Below are positions 1-8,516 of a DNA stretch of 64,000 bases, in pieces. The DNA is taken from the NCBI RefSeq assembly GCF_004348825.1, contig NZ_SMJU01000003.1, positions 1 through 64,000 of the forward strand, given 5' to 3'. The translations under genes and the position numbers were made by a program. The stretch's first letter is position 1; the number at the start of each line of letters is the position of its first letter. This stretch comes from Arundinibacter roseus (GTDB lineage: Bacteria; Bacteroidota; Bacteroidia; Cytophagales; Spirosomataceae). Under the pieces are notes generated by a model, which was not told the DNA's origin, did no database searches, and worked only from the letters and a program-made list of their open reading frames with translations.

Positions 1-360
1 AAATACTGGGCTGGAAAAACACATGATTATACAATTTTAAAAGAAGAGTTATCTCCATTACTTAATTGGTTTAAGAATTTGGACGTATATTTAGACTTAG
101 GGTATTTAGGATTTGCAAAAGATTATTGCTGTAAATCTATTTTTATGCCTTCAAAATCCAAAAAATCTAGCCCATTGACAGAAGATCAAAGACATTTCAA
201 TAGACAATTATCAAGTCAACGTGTTGGTATCGAGCACAGTATAGGTGGAATGAAAAGATATCGTATCATATCTGACCGTATTAGAGCGCATAATCTTGAC
301 AACCACGATTCAGCCTTGGAAGCATGTGCTGGATTATGGAATTTTTACTTATCTAATTGA
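1..360 (+). pseudogene. IS5-type (DDE_Tnp_4) transposase, C-terminal part, cut by window edge
   Basis: Frame 1 is open from the first base to a stop at 358-360, so the visible 119 residues are the 3' end of a longer gene that starts before the window. The sequence carries a KTHDY segment, then VYLDLGYLGF (an aspartate block of the DDE catalytic triad) and later VGIEHSIGGMKRY, which contains the catalytic glutamate and the basic tail usual in IS5-group DDE_Tnp_4 transposases. The region is AT-rich compared with the metabolic genes downstream. Whether the whole element is intact cannot be judged, because its 5' part is outside. It is typed as pseudogene only because it is partial here; the visible part has no frameshift. 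Confidence 0.8.
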
Positions 361-474
361 AAATCAGCATTGCATCAAGTCTAATTCTGTAAAGTGTCCC
401 TTCAAATACATGTAACTAGTGATTTATTATAAAAAAATGGACACAATTGGGAGATTTTCATTAAAACTTTCAAA

Positions 475-511
475 ATGGAACAATAGAGCAAAAGATGGAA
501 CAATAGGGCAA
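475..511. repeat. Imperfect 20-bp tandem duplication
   Basis: The block ATGGAACAATAGRGCAA occurs at 475-491 and again at 495-511, a 20-bp period with one substitution. It lies between the transposase end and the small precursor-like ORF at 576. It could be a remnant of the neighbouring insertion element or a local slippage duplication. No function can be read from it. Confidence 0.5.
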
Positions 512-575
512 GTATGAAAAGGAGGTTGTAGGGTATTTTCGACTAATCAAATTTAACAAAAGCAACAAGTACAAT

Positions 576-689
576 ATGGAAAAAAGTAAATACCAAAAAC
601 CCAAACTCGTTACCTACGGGCTGGTCGGACAGCTAACGCTCAAAATCGGTTCAACCTCAGATGTGGGTGGCATGCAGCCAATGCCCTGA
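576..689 (+). CDS. Orphan lasso-type RiPP precursor-like peptide (37 aa)
   Basis: An ATG at 576 opens a 37-codon frame ending in TGA at 687-689. Residues 6-21 read Y-x-x-P-x-L-x-x-x-G-x-x-x-x-L-T, with Tyr6, Pro9, Leu11, Gly15, Leu20 and Thr21. This is the leader motif bound by the RiPP recognition element of lasso-peptide peptidases. By alignment with known leaders, Thr21 would be the -2 threonine and the core would start at Lys23. That gives a 15-residue core with Asp29 at core position 7, the acceptor position for a seven-residue ring. Lys as core residue 1 is unusual, so the modification class is uncertain. No cyclase, peptidase or transporter of lasso type lies within the window, and only the upstream side remains unseen. 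A T9SS-sorted protein begins 36 bp downstream on the same strand. The leader match is directly visible; expression and maturation are inference. Confidence 0.6.
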   Translation: MEKSKYQKPKLVTYGLVGQLTLKIGSTSDVGGMQPMP

Positions 690-725
690 ACTGTATTTTT
701 ATCACCATTAAGCATTTAAAATAAT

Positions 726-2357
726 ATGAAAAAAAATTTCTACATAGTTCTAATCTTAGTCTCCTTACAAATACAGGCACAAACACCCTCTAAAAGATGG
801 ACAGGAGCCGTTGACACCAACTGGGAAAATCCTGGCAACTGGAATCCAATGGGTGTACCAACTTCTGAATATTCAATAAGTATACCGGTAGCACCCGCCA
901 ATCAGCCAACACTTAATACCCTGGCTACTTTACGGGGTATATATTTATATGGTACCCTGACAATTGGGGTGACTGGTTCCTTATTACTAAATGGCGATAC
1001 TAATGACACTTTTACATTGAATTTAGAAGGAGCTACCTTAATTAACAACGGGAATCTTTCGGTTGAAAATGCAGACATTGGTCCGGGTATACCTCTTCAA
1101 ATATTTCTTTTTGGAGATAGCCAGATAATAAACAATGGGACGATGACTAGCGAATACACTCAGTTTTTTACATTTGCAGATTTTACTTCAAACAATTCGA
1201 TCATTAATAATGGTACAGGTATAATCAGGTTGTCAGGTGCTGTTGTTACTAGTCCTATGCTCACTCTTAGGGGTACCAATGGTTCATTAACCAATAGAGG
1301 GTTATTTGAATCAACAACAGGAGGCGTTTTGTTCAATTTTGTAGGACCAGATATGACTGTAATCAATAGTGGTACGATGCGCACCAATAGTAATAGGTTT
1401 CCTGCATTACAGAATTCGGCGTATACTATTACCAACGAAGCCTGCGGGCAAATTGATCTGGGAAGTGCCAACGTTACTGTAAATGGGAGCATCATAAACA
1501 ACGGGCTGATCCAAACGACGGGAAGTATAACCAATACGGGTACTTTTTCAAACGTAGGCGTGTTGAAAGCATCGAGTTTTACGAATTTCACCAATTTTGG
1601 TCTTCAAATTTCCAGCACGGTGACCCATCCCAATCCAATTTTTGCCTATGGTGATGGCAATAATTATTCGGTAGACGATATATATACAGACGAAGCCGCC
1701 ACTACATTGGCTGGTACCTTTACAGGTACCAATACTTTTACTCCTAACAGTACCGCCACTACATTATATGCATTGGTTGACAATGGAACGTGTTCTTTTT
1801 CGGTCCCGTTTTCCTACAACCCCAGTCCGTTCCCAGTCAAACTGCTGGAATTTACGGGCGGCAGCGGGCCAACCTCTATTTTGATGCAATGGAGTACTTC
1901 GGAAGAAACCGCCAACAAAGGTTTTGAAATCATGCGCTCCACGAATTCAAAAAGCTGGGAACGCATCGGTTATGTGGCGGGAAGCGGCGATTCAAAAAGT
2001 ACGAAAAGTTATGATTTTGAAGATTTGGCACCTAAAATGGGCATCAATTACTACCGACTTCGTCAGCTGGATCTGGATGGCGGCAACGAAGAATCGCGCA
2101 TTATTGCCGTGCGATTTTTGGGTGAAAATGCCTTTATGGTCTATCCTAATCCGGTCGAAAATGATCTGTCGATCCGCATGCCGGCAGGGACAGATATACA
2201 AAAAGTACAGGTTCTGAATGCCGCCGGTCAGCCCATGAATGTGAATCTGAATCCGGCTTACGGACTTTCGCTGGCGACGCTTCCGTCAGGGTTATATTTT
2301 GTTGAAGTACAGACATTGGACGGCGGGCGGTTTATGGAGAAGATTATAAAAAAGTAA
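726..2357 (+). CDS. T9SS-sorted secreted protein, beta-helix-like
   Basis: A 543-residue protein with a signal peptide over about residues 1-18 ending AQA, then a WTGAVDTNWENPGNW segment often seen at the start of secreted Bacteroidetes proteins. Residues of about 70-300 hold many short repeats around I-I-N-N-G-T, which suggests a beta-helix or beta-solenoid. A fibronectin-like segment (about 380-465) precedes a C-terminal type A sorting domain of about 75 residues (VYPNPVENDLSI ... GLYFVEV ... EKIIKK). That domain directs export through the outer membrane by the type IX system and surface attachment or release. The first two thirds of the gene look more AT-rich than the last third. It lies 36 bp after the lasso-type precursor ORF and ends before a strong terminator. 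Its ligand or partner is unknown. Confidence 0.85.
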   Translation: MKKNFYIVLILVSLQIQAQTPSKRWTGAVDTNWENPGNWNPMGVPTSEYSISIPVAPANQPTLNTLATLRGIYLYGTLTIGVTGSLLLNGDTNDTFTLNLEGATLINNGNLSVENADIGPGIPLQIFLFGDSQIINNGTMTSEYTQFFTFADFTSNNSIINNGTGIIRLSGAVVTSPMLTLRGTNGSLTNRGLFESTTGGVLFNFVGPDMTVINSGTMRTNSNRFPALQNSAYTITNEACGQIDLGSANVTVNGSIINNGLIQTTGSITNTGTFSNVGVLKASSFTNFTNFGLQISSTVTHPNPIFAYGDGNNYSVDDIYTDEAATTLAGTFTGTNTFTPNSTATTLYALVDNGTCSFSVPFSYNPSPFPVKLLEFTGGSGPTSILMQWSTSEETANKGFEIMRSTNSKSWERIGYVAGSGDSKSTKSYDFEDLAPKMGINYYRLRQLDLDGGNEESRIIAVRFLGENAFMVYPNPVENDLSIRMPAGTDIQKVQVLNAAGQPMNVNLNPAYGLSLATLPSGLYFVEVQTLDGGRFMEKIIKK

Positions 2358-2437
2358 GAAACATTTTCTGGCATGTAGATAATTAGGGATTAGATCTCTT
2401 GAAAATCCGGACAAAACAAAGACGTTCTATTTGACAC

Positions 2438-2466
2438 AAACCGTGCGATTTCGCACGGTTTTTTTT
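2438..2466 (+). terminator. Rho-independent terminator
   Basis: Perfect inverted repeat AACCGTGCGA / TCGCACGGTT with a two-base loop (2439-2460) followed by a T run to 2466. It ends the transcript of the T9SS protein gene and separates it from the exporter operon. Confidence 0.9.
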
Positions 2467-2583
2467 AGTGGTATGCTATATAAATTACTGATAATGAATG
2501 TATTAAATTCTGGCATGATCTTGTAATAAGAAGGGGTAATTAGCCATGAAAACAAGTTGTATTTACCCTAAAAATTTTCTCAT

Positions 2584-3831
2584 ATGGATCGTCAGGTTGC
2601 ACCAGAGTTGGTGGCAAAAGAAAAACGAAAGAAATGGCTGCTGGGCGTAGGCCTTTTACTGGTACTGGCAGTTGCCCTCTATTTTTTCCGGGATTCCATT
2701 CGCAGTACCCTCGAACTTTCCCGAATCCGGACCGGGTTAGTGGGGCGGGGAACGGTTGAAAATACGTTAAGCGCAACCGGCGAGGTGGTTCCGGCTTATG
2801 AGCAAATCATGATCAGCCCGATTCGGGCAAGTATTAAGCGAGTTTTGTTACAACCGGGGGCGGCGATTGAGCCCGGCATGGCGATTCTGGAACTCGATAA
2901 ATCGATGACACAGCTGGAAGTTGAAAAAAATGAGGATCAGTTGGAATTGAAAAAAAATAGTATCGAACAACTACGTTTGAGACTAAACAAAAACTTGTTT
3001 GATGCAGAAATTAGCGACAAAATAAAACTGCTGAATATCAGCAAACTAAAAGCCGATTTGGAAGATGCCCGGCGATTGCAAAAAGTAGGAGGGGGCACGC
3101 TCGAAGATATTACCCGCGCTGAAAATGCGTTGAAAATTGCGGAATTAGAAAAGAAACAACTCGAAAATGACCTGACTTACAACCGGGTTTCGATGTCGGC
3201 AAGTTTGCGGGAAACCCAATTGGCGGCGCAAATTGAAGAAAAAAACCTGCGCGAGCTGCAAAACAAGCTTCATAAAGCAGACATTATCGCTGACCGGAAG
3301 GGCGTCATTACCTGGGTAAACGAAACCATAGGGGTGTCCGTCAACGAAGGAGAAATGCTGGCACGAGTAGCGGATTTAGGTAGTTTCAGGGTCGAAGGCT
3401 CCTGTTCGGATGTGCACGCCGATCAGGTCAAGACCGGGCTTGGGGTACTGGTAAAAATTAACGATAAAACACTCCGCGGACTGATTACACAGGTAAAGCC
3501 TGCCGTCAAAAACGGCATCATCCAATTCACGATTCAATTAGTGCAGGCAAACAGCGAACTCTTGCGGCCCAATATGAACGTGGAGGTGTATATCATCACG
3601 AGCCAAAGTAGCCAAACCCTGCGCGTGGCCAATGGCCCGGCCTTTACGGGTAAACGAAAACAGTATGTGTTTGTCAGACAGGGTAACAAAGCAATCCGGC
3701 GGGAGGTTGAAATCGGGCTTTCAAATTTTGATTTTGTGGAGATTAAAAGTGGGCTAAAAGAAGGAGAAACGGTGATTTTGTCGGATTTGAACCTCTATGA
3801 GCATTTACAGGAAATAACCCTAACCAATTGA
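2584..3831 (+). CDS. HlyD/MacA-type periplasmic adaptor of ABC exporter
   Basis: A 415-residue membrane fusion protein. A charged N-terminus is followed by one membrane anchor at about residues 18-35, a lipoyl-type half-motif near 60-100, and a long Leu/Glu/Lys-rich coiled-coil hairpin at about 110-235. The second lipoyl half and beta-barrel domains (about 240-400) follow. Family members link an inner-membrane ABC permease to a TolC-like channel. This gene opens a tightly spaced run: the channel gene starts 6 bp after its stop, then ATPase and two permeases. The ATG at 2584 is chosen because it directly precedes the charged stretch and membrane anchor. The substrate cannot be read from sequence. 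Confidence 0.9.
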   Translation: MDRQVAPELVAKEKRKKWLLGVGLLLVLAVALYFFRDSIRSTLELSRIRTGLVGRGTVENTLSATGEVVPAYEQIMISPIRASIKRVLLQPGAAIEPGMAILELDKSMTQLEVEKNEDQLELKKNSIEQLRLRLNKNLFDAEISDKIKLLNISKLKADLEDARRLQKVGGGTLEDITRAENALKIAELEKKQLENDLTYNRVSMSASLRETQLAAQIEEKNLRELQNKLHKADIIADRKGVITWVNETIGVSVNEGEMLARVADLGSFRVEGSCSDVHADQVKTGLGVLVKINDKTLRGLITQVKPAVKNGIIQFTIQLVQANSELLRPNMNVEVYIITSQSSQTLRVANGPAFTGKRKQYVFVRQGNKAIRREVEIGLSNFDFVEIKSGLKEGETVILSDLNLYEHLQEITLTN

Positions 3832-3837
3832 TCCGCC

Positions 3838-5280
3838 ATGAAAAAATTTCTTCTATTTGTAAGTTTACTTTGGGTTATTGAGCGAAGTTTCGGTCAGGTT
3901 CAGGAGTATTCGCTGGTACAGATTGTGGAGTTGGCACGTTCGCAGTCGCTGGCAAGCAAGCAGGCAGCCACCGAAAAGAAAACCAATTACTGGCAATTCC
4001 GGTCTTTTCAGGCAGATTTTAAACCCCAACTCGCGCTCAATGGCACGCTTCCGGGTTTTACCCGATCGTTTGTTGAAGTGGTCCAACCTGACGGTACGGT
4101 TGCTTTTCAACAAGTTTCCAACAATAATTCACAGCTGAATCTGGCATTAAGTCAAAATATCGGCCTGACCGGCGGGACGGTTTTTGTCCAGCAACAGCTG
4201 CAGCGATTTGATGACTTTGCCCGCAAGAACACCCGCTACAATGGCGTACCTTTTGCCGTTGGCCTGATTCAGCCATTGTTTCGGTTCAACCAAATGAAGT
4301 GGGATCGGAAGATTGAACCACTTAAATTTCAGGAAGGGAATCAACGTTACGTCGGCAGACTGGAAGAAGTTTCGTTGCAGGCTACCTCACTTTTTTTTGA
4401 CTTACTGGTAGCGCAGGTTAATCAGCAAATGGCTCAAAAAAATAAGGAAAATAGCGACACTCTGTTTAAAATTGCCGAAGAACGACTCACGCTTGGCAAA
4501 ATTTCCCAAAGTGATTTGTTACAACTCCAAATGGGGCTGCTTACAGCACAGAAAGACGCGGCCTCAGCCGGTCAGGCCGTAGAAGTGGCGACGCTGCGAT
4601 TGAAAATGTATTTAGGGCTTCGGCATGAGGAGGCAATCCGGCTGGATATACCCAAGGAAGCGCCACAATTTGCCATTGACCCCCGGCAGGCACTTGACGA
4701 AGCCTTTGCCAACCGGGCAGATGCCATCGGATTTAGAAGACGATTGCTGGAAGCTGAGCTGGAAACCCAACGGGCCATTCGTGAAAACGGACTAAATGCC
4801 GCTCTGGAAGCGACTTTCGGCTTGTCCAATCAGGGCTCACGCCCACAAGATGTCTACATCAATCCACAGGACCGGGAATTTGTGCAGCTTCAATTTGTGC
4901 TTCCCATCATGACCTGGGGCCGTAACAAAGCCCGCACCGAAATTGCCAAAGCCAACCAGGAATTTGCCCAACAGGCCGTAGAGCAGGATAAGCTGACGTT
5001 TGAGCAGGAAATCTTTACGCAGGTTACCTTGCTGCAAATGCTGCAAAAACAGGCACAACTCACCCGCCTGACCGACGGCATTGCGGCCAATCGCTACCAG
5101 ATTGCACAGGAGCGCTTCGTTCTGGGCAACCTCAGTGTAACGGATTTGGGCATTGCCATGCAGGAAAAAGACCGTGCCCGCCGGGACTATATTCTTGCCC
5201 TTCGCGATTACTGGCAATCCTATTTTACCCTTCGCTTGTACACGCTTTATGATTTTGAAAAAAAACAAAAACTAAATTAA
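3838..5280 (+). CDS. TolC-family outer-membrane efflux protein
   Basis: A 480-residue protein with an N-terminal signal peptide (about 1-19) and two copies of the long helical outer-membrane-efflux-protein unit, rich in Gln, Leu and Ala (about 170-260 and 370-465). This is the usual architecture of TolC-like trimeric channels. It is the second gene of the exporter operon, 6 bp after the adaptor and 9 bp before the ATPase. It should form the outer-membrane exit duct. Length is normal for the family. Confidence 0.9.
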   Translation: MKKFLLFVSLLWVIERSFGQVQEYSLVQIVELARSQSLASKQAATEKKTNYWQFRSFQADFKPQLALNGTLPGFTRSFVEVVQPDGTVAFQQVSNNNSQLNLALSQNIGLTGGTVFVQQQLQRFDDFARKNTRYNGVPFAVGLIQPLFRFNQMKWDRKIEPLKFQEGNQRYVGRLEEVSLQATSLFFDLLVAQVNQQMAQKNKENSDTLFKIAEERLTLGKISQSDLLQLQMGLLTAQKDAASAGQAVEVATLRLKMYLGLRHEEAIRLDIPKEAPQFAIDPRQALDEAFANRADAIGFRRRLLEAELETQRAIRENGLNAALEATFGLSNQGSRPQDVYINPQDREFVQLQFVLPIMTWGRNKARTEIAKANQEFAQQAVEQDKLTFEQEIFTQVTLLQMLQKQAQLTRLTDGIAANRYQIAQERFVLGNLSVTDLGIAMQEKDRARRDYILALRDYWQSYFTLRLYTLYDFEKKQKLN

Positions 5281-5289
5281 CCATTCGCC

Positions 5290-5952
5290 ATGATTCATTT
5301 AAAGAACGTTGAAAAAGTCTACCGCACGAGTTCAATTGAAACCCTTGCACTGAGCAACATCAATTTACACATTCAAAAAAAGGAGTTTGTTTCCATCATG
5401 GGACCGTCGGGCTGTGGCAAAAGTACGCTGCTCAATATCATGGGCCTGCTCGATGCGCCAAGTCAGGGAACGATGGAACTGGATGGAAATCCGGTAAATA
5501 ATTTTCAGGATAAGGCGCTCGCCCGGCTACGTAATGAAAAACTTGGGTTCATTTTCCAGAGCTTTCACCTAATCAATGATCTGTCGGTGCTCGACAATGT
5601 TGAAATTCCTTTACTCTACCGGCGCAGCAGTGCCCGGGAACGGCGATTGCTGGCACAGCAGGCCCTGGAAAAAGTAGGGTTGAGCAACCGCATGAGCCAT
5701 TTTCCCAGGCAGCTTTCGGGAGGGCAAAAGCAGCGGGTGGCCATTGCCCGCGCCATCGTGGGACGCCCCGAAATTATTCTGGCCGACGAGCCAACGGGAA
5801 ATTTGGATAGCGCTATGGGCAACGAAATTCTGAGCATTTTGCAACAGCTCAATTCCGAAGGCGCCACCATTGTGATGGTTACTCACGATGAAGCTATGGC
5901 CAAACGGACACACCGTCTTGTTCGTCTTTTTGATGGTTCACAGGTTTTATAA
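5290..5952 (+). CDS. MacB/LolD-type ABC transporter ATPase
   Basis: A 220-residue nucleotide-binding protein. The Walker A GPSGCGKS lies at residues 38-45, the Q-loop near 90, the signature LSGGQKQR at 142-149, and the Walker B plus catalytic glutamate in ILADEPTG (163-170). The H-loop is at VMVTHDE near the C-terminus. Size and motifs match the stand-alone ATPases of the MacB/LolD/FtsE group, which partner with FtsX-fold permeases. Two such permeases follow at 5974 and 7269. It powers the exporter by mechanotransmission rather than classic substrate translocation (family knowledge). Confidence 0.95.
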   Translation: MIHLKNVEKVYRTSSIETLALSNINLHIQKKEFVSIMGPSGCGKSTLLNIMGLLDAPSQGTMELDGNPVNNFQDKALARLRNEKLGFIFQSFHLINDLSVLDNVEIPLLYRRSSARERRLLAQQALEKVGLSNRMSHFPRQLSGGQKQRVAIARAIVGRPEIILADEPTGNLDSAMGNEILSILQQLNSEGATIVMVTHDEAMAKRTHRLVRLFDGSQVL

Positions 5953-5973
5953 CACTCTAACTCTTGCCCAGAT

Positions 5974-7224
5974 ATGCTACTCAATTACCTGAAAATAGCC
6001 TGGAAAGTTTTGCTAAGGCATCCTTTCTACACCTTTATAACACTTTTTGGAATCACGCTTACACTCACCGTGTTGATGGTGCTGACATCTTTTCTGGATC
6101 ACCTTTTTGGGGCACATTACCCCGAAGGGAACCGCAACCGCTCGCTGTATATCACGATGATGATGCAAACTGACTCAGCGCGGGAATCGGTAAATACGGG
6201 TCCGTACTCGTTTCAATTTTTGAAGCGCCATGCCAAGACCTTGAAAAGTGCCGAGCGGGTTTCGATTGCCTCCATGTTTGGGTTTAGTAACTCTTACGTG
6301 GGTGGAAAGCGAATTAAACTCAATACAAAATTTACAGATGCAGATTTTTGGCACGTGACCAACTATAAATTTTTGGAGGGAAAGCCTTACAACGACCAAA
6401 CCATTGCTCAGGGCGAACGTGTAGTTGTCATTACAGATGATCTTAAAAAACAATATTTCGAGGAATCTACGGAATCGGTGATCGGTAAAACGATTGAAAT
6501 TGAGAGCATTACTTATAAAGTTATGGGTGTGGTCCGGGGCGGGCCACCGACCCGGGTGTATACTTACGCCGATGTATTTTTTCCGTACACCGCACCCAAA
6601 AGCAACTACCAGAATGCTGGCATGCGGGGCGGATATCAGGCAATCGTTCTGGCCAAAACGCCAGGTGACCGGCCAGAAATTCAGGCCGAATATGACAACG
6701 CCATCCGGCAGATTCCTCTCCCGGCCAAAGAGAATGGCTTTACTTTTTCAGTCATTGTGGCTAAGGCAGACACTTATTTTGATGGTTTTTTACGCACCTT
6801 CCTACGGAGCGATAATGAACCCAATCGACTGGCATTTTACGGAATAGCGTCACTTGTTTTGCTGATGTTTATGGGTCTTCCGGCCATTAATCTGGTTAAC
6901 GTAAATGTTAGCCGAATGCTCGAACGTGCCTCAGAAATCGGAGTACGGAAAGCTTTTGGAGCTCCTTCTCAGACGCTCCTTGGGCAGTTTATCATCGAAA
7001 ATATCTTCATTACCTTCATCGGCGGTGTATTTGCCCTGGGCCTTTCGTATCTGATTATTTACTACATCAATAGCAGCGGACTCATTGCTTATGCCGACCT
7101 GACGATCAATTGGGTAGTATTTGTTACGAGCCTGGGAGTTTGTCTACTTTTTGGGCTGTTGTCGGGGGTACTTCCTGCGCTGAAAATGTCACGGCTCAAA
7201 ATTGTGGACGCATTAAAAGCCTAG
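5974..7224 (+). CDS. FtsX/MacB-type ABC permease (first)
   Basis: A 416-residue permease with one N-terminal membrane helix (about 20-43), a periplasmic MacB core domain (about 45-280), and three C-terminal helices (about 285-310, 335-365, 380-405). The motif ERASEIGVRKAFGA, just after the second helix, is the coupling segment typical of FtsX permeases. The start overlaps no neighbour; the gene lies 21 bp after the ATPase. It pairs with the second, sequence-diverged permease at 7269, so the transporter may be a heterodimer. Confidence 0.92.
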   Translation: MLLNYLKIAWKVLLRHPFYTFITLFGITLTLTVLMVLTSFLDHLFGAHYPEGNRNRSLYITMMMQTDSARESVNTGPYSFQFLKRHAKTLKSAERVSIASMFGFSNSYVGGKRIKLNTKFTDADFWHVTNYKFLEGKPYNDQTIAQGERVVVITDDLKKQYFEESTESVIGKTIEIESITYKVMGVVRGGPPTRVYTYADVFFPYTAPKSNYQNAGMRGGYQAIVLAKTPGDRPEIQAEYDNAIRQIPLPAKENGFTFSVIVAKADTYFDGFLRTFLRSDNEPNRLAFYGIASLVLLMFMGLPAINLVNVNVSRMLERASEIGVRKAFGAPSQTLLGQFIIENIFITFIGGVFALGLSYLIIYYINSSGLIAYADLTINWVVFVTSLGVCLLFGLLSGVLPALKMSRLKIVDALKA

Positions 7225-7268
7225 ATTTTACTCATTGGGAAATTTGACATTTTAAAATTTTATTAGCC

Positions 7269-8435
7269 ATGATCCGTCATTTATTTAAATTAATCTGGAA
7301 CAAAAAAGGGGCGCATTCCCTGTTAATCATTGAGATATGGGCATCGTTCATGGTGCTTTTTGGGGTGCTTTCGCTGATCATTTACAATTTTACAAACTAC
7401 CTTCAACCCATTGGTTTTTCCTACGATCGGGTGTGGGTGGTGGATCTGTCGAATAATCAGGATACGGTTGGGGTGGCAGCCAAAAATCAGCGGATCTTTG
7501 ATATGATCTCTGCGTATACCGAAGTGGAAAGCGCCAGCCGTATGTCCAACAACACGCCCTTTTCTGCTAATCAAATGAATAATAACGTTACCTACAATAA
7601 GATTTCAGCCGTACCGGACATGTACGAAACGGATGATAACCTGTACGAAACCCTTGATTTAAAACTTTTGGCCGGACGGTGGTATCGAAAGGAAGATCAG
7701 GTATCCAAGTTCCGGCCCGTGGTATTGAATAAAGTATTGGCAGAAAAGTTTTTTCAGGATGAAAACCCCTTGGGAAAAATTCTCAGCAAGGAGGACAAAA
7801 AGCCATTTAAAGTCGTTGGAATCGTGGATACCTTCAAAGCTAAGGGTGAATTTATGAGCAATGCGCCCGCTATTTTCGTGCAAAACGAATCAATGTCGGA
7901 TTGGGTGCAACCCATTTTAATCAGGACCCGGCCCGGTACCGACGCCACCTTTGAAGCCAGGCTTGTCAAAGATATTGCTGCCCTGGCACCCGGCTGGGGA
8001 ATTGAGGTTAGTTATATGACTGAAAGTCGTCAAAATCGACATAAATTGACACTCATTCCAGTAATCATTTTTCTGATAATCAGCGGATTTTTGTTGACAA
8101 ATGTTGCGCTGGGTTTATTTGGAATTCTCAATTTGAACATCTCCCGAAGGCGCAGCGAAATCGGTCTGCGTCGCGCAATGGGTGCAACAGGCTGGAATGT
8201 GACCTTGCAGATTTTGGGTGAAATGTGGACGCTTTCCCTGTTTAGCATCCTCATCGGCCTGCTCTTTGCCGTACAGTTTCCTTTACTGCATGTTTTCGAT
8301 TTGGCAGCAGGCGTGTACCTGTGGGCAATGGTTGCGGCTCTGCTGACTATCTTTGTCATTGTAACCCTTTGTGCCTGGTACCCTGGTCAACAAGCTGCCC
8401 GCATTCATCCGGCCACAGCTTTGCATGAGGAGTAG
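7269..8435 (+). CDS. FtsX/MacB-type ABC permease (second)
   Basis: A 388-residue protein of the same four-helix FtsX/MacB plan as its upstream neighbour: N-terminal helix at about 17-42, periplasmic core, and C-terminal helices at about 260-385. The segment RRRSEIGLRRAMGATG marks the coupling region. It closes the structural part of the exporter operon, 45 bp after permease 1. The two-component genes begin 81 bp later. The presence of two unlike permeases with one ATPase suggests a heteromeric complex (inference). Confidence 0.9.
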   Translation: MIRHLFKLIWNKKGAHSLLIIEIWASFMVLFGVLSLIIYNFTNYLQPIGFSYDRVWVVDLSNNQDTVGVAAKNQRIFDMISAYTEVESASRMSNNTPFSANQMNNNVTYNKISAVPDMYETDDNLYETLDLKLLAGRWYRKEDQVSKFRPVVLNKVLAEKFFQDENPLGKILSKEDKKPFKVVGIVDTFKAKGEFMSNAPAIFVQNESMSDWVQPILIRTRPGTDATFEARLVKDIAALAPGWGIEVSYMTESRQNRHKLTLIPVIIFLIISGFLLTNVALGLFGILNLNISRRRSEIGLRRAMGATGWNVTLQILGEMWTLSLFSILIGLLFAVQFPLLHVFDLAAGVYLWAMVAALLTIFVIVTLCAWYPGQQAARIHPATALHEE

Positions 8436-8516
8436 AAAATTCTTAGGCGTGTAGTACAATTTATATTATCGATTCCGAAAGGTTCTAGGCTTCATAGAAA
8501 TTTTTTCAGATACGTT

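Noticed and set aside
2511-2523. Sigma-54 (-24/-12) promoter before the exporter operon
   Set aside because: The GG and downstream G are spaced one base too close and the -12 element lacks GC, so it is not called as a sigma-54 promoter, only noted as a shared motif.
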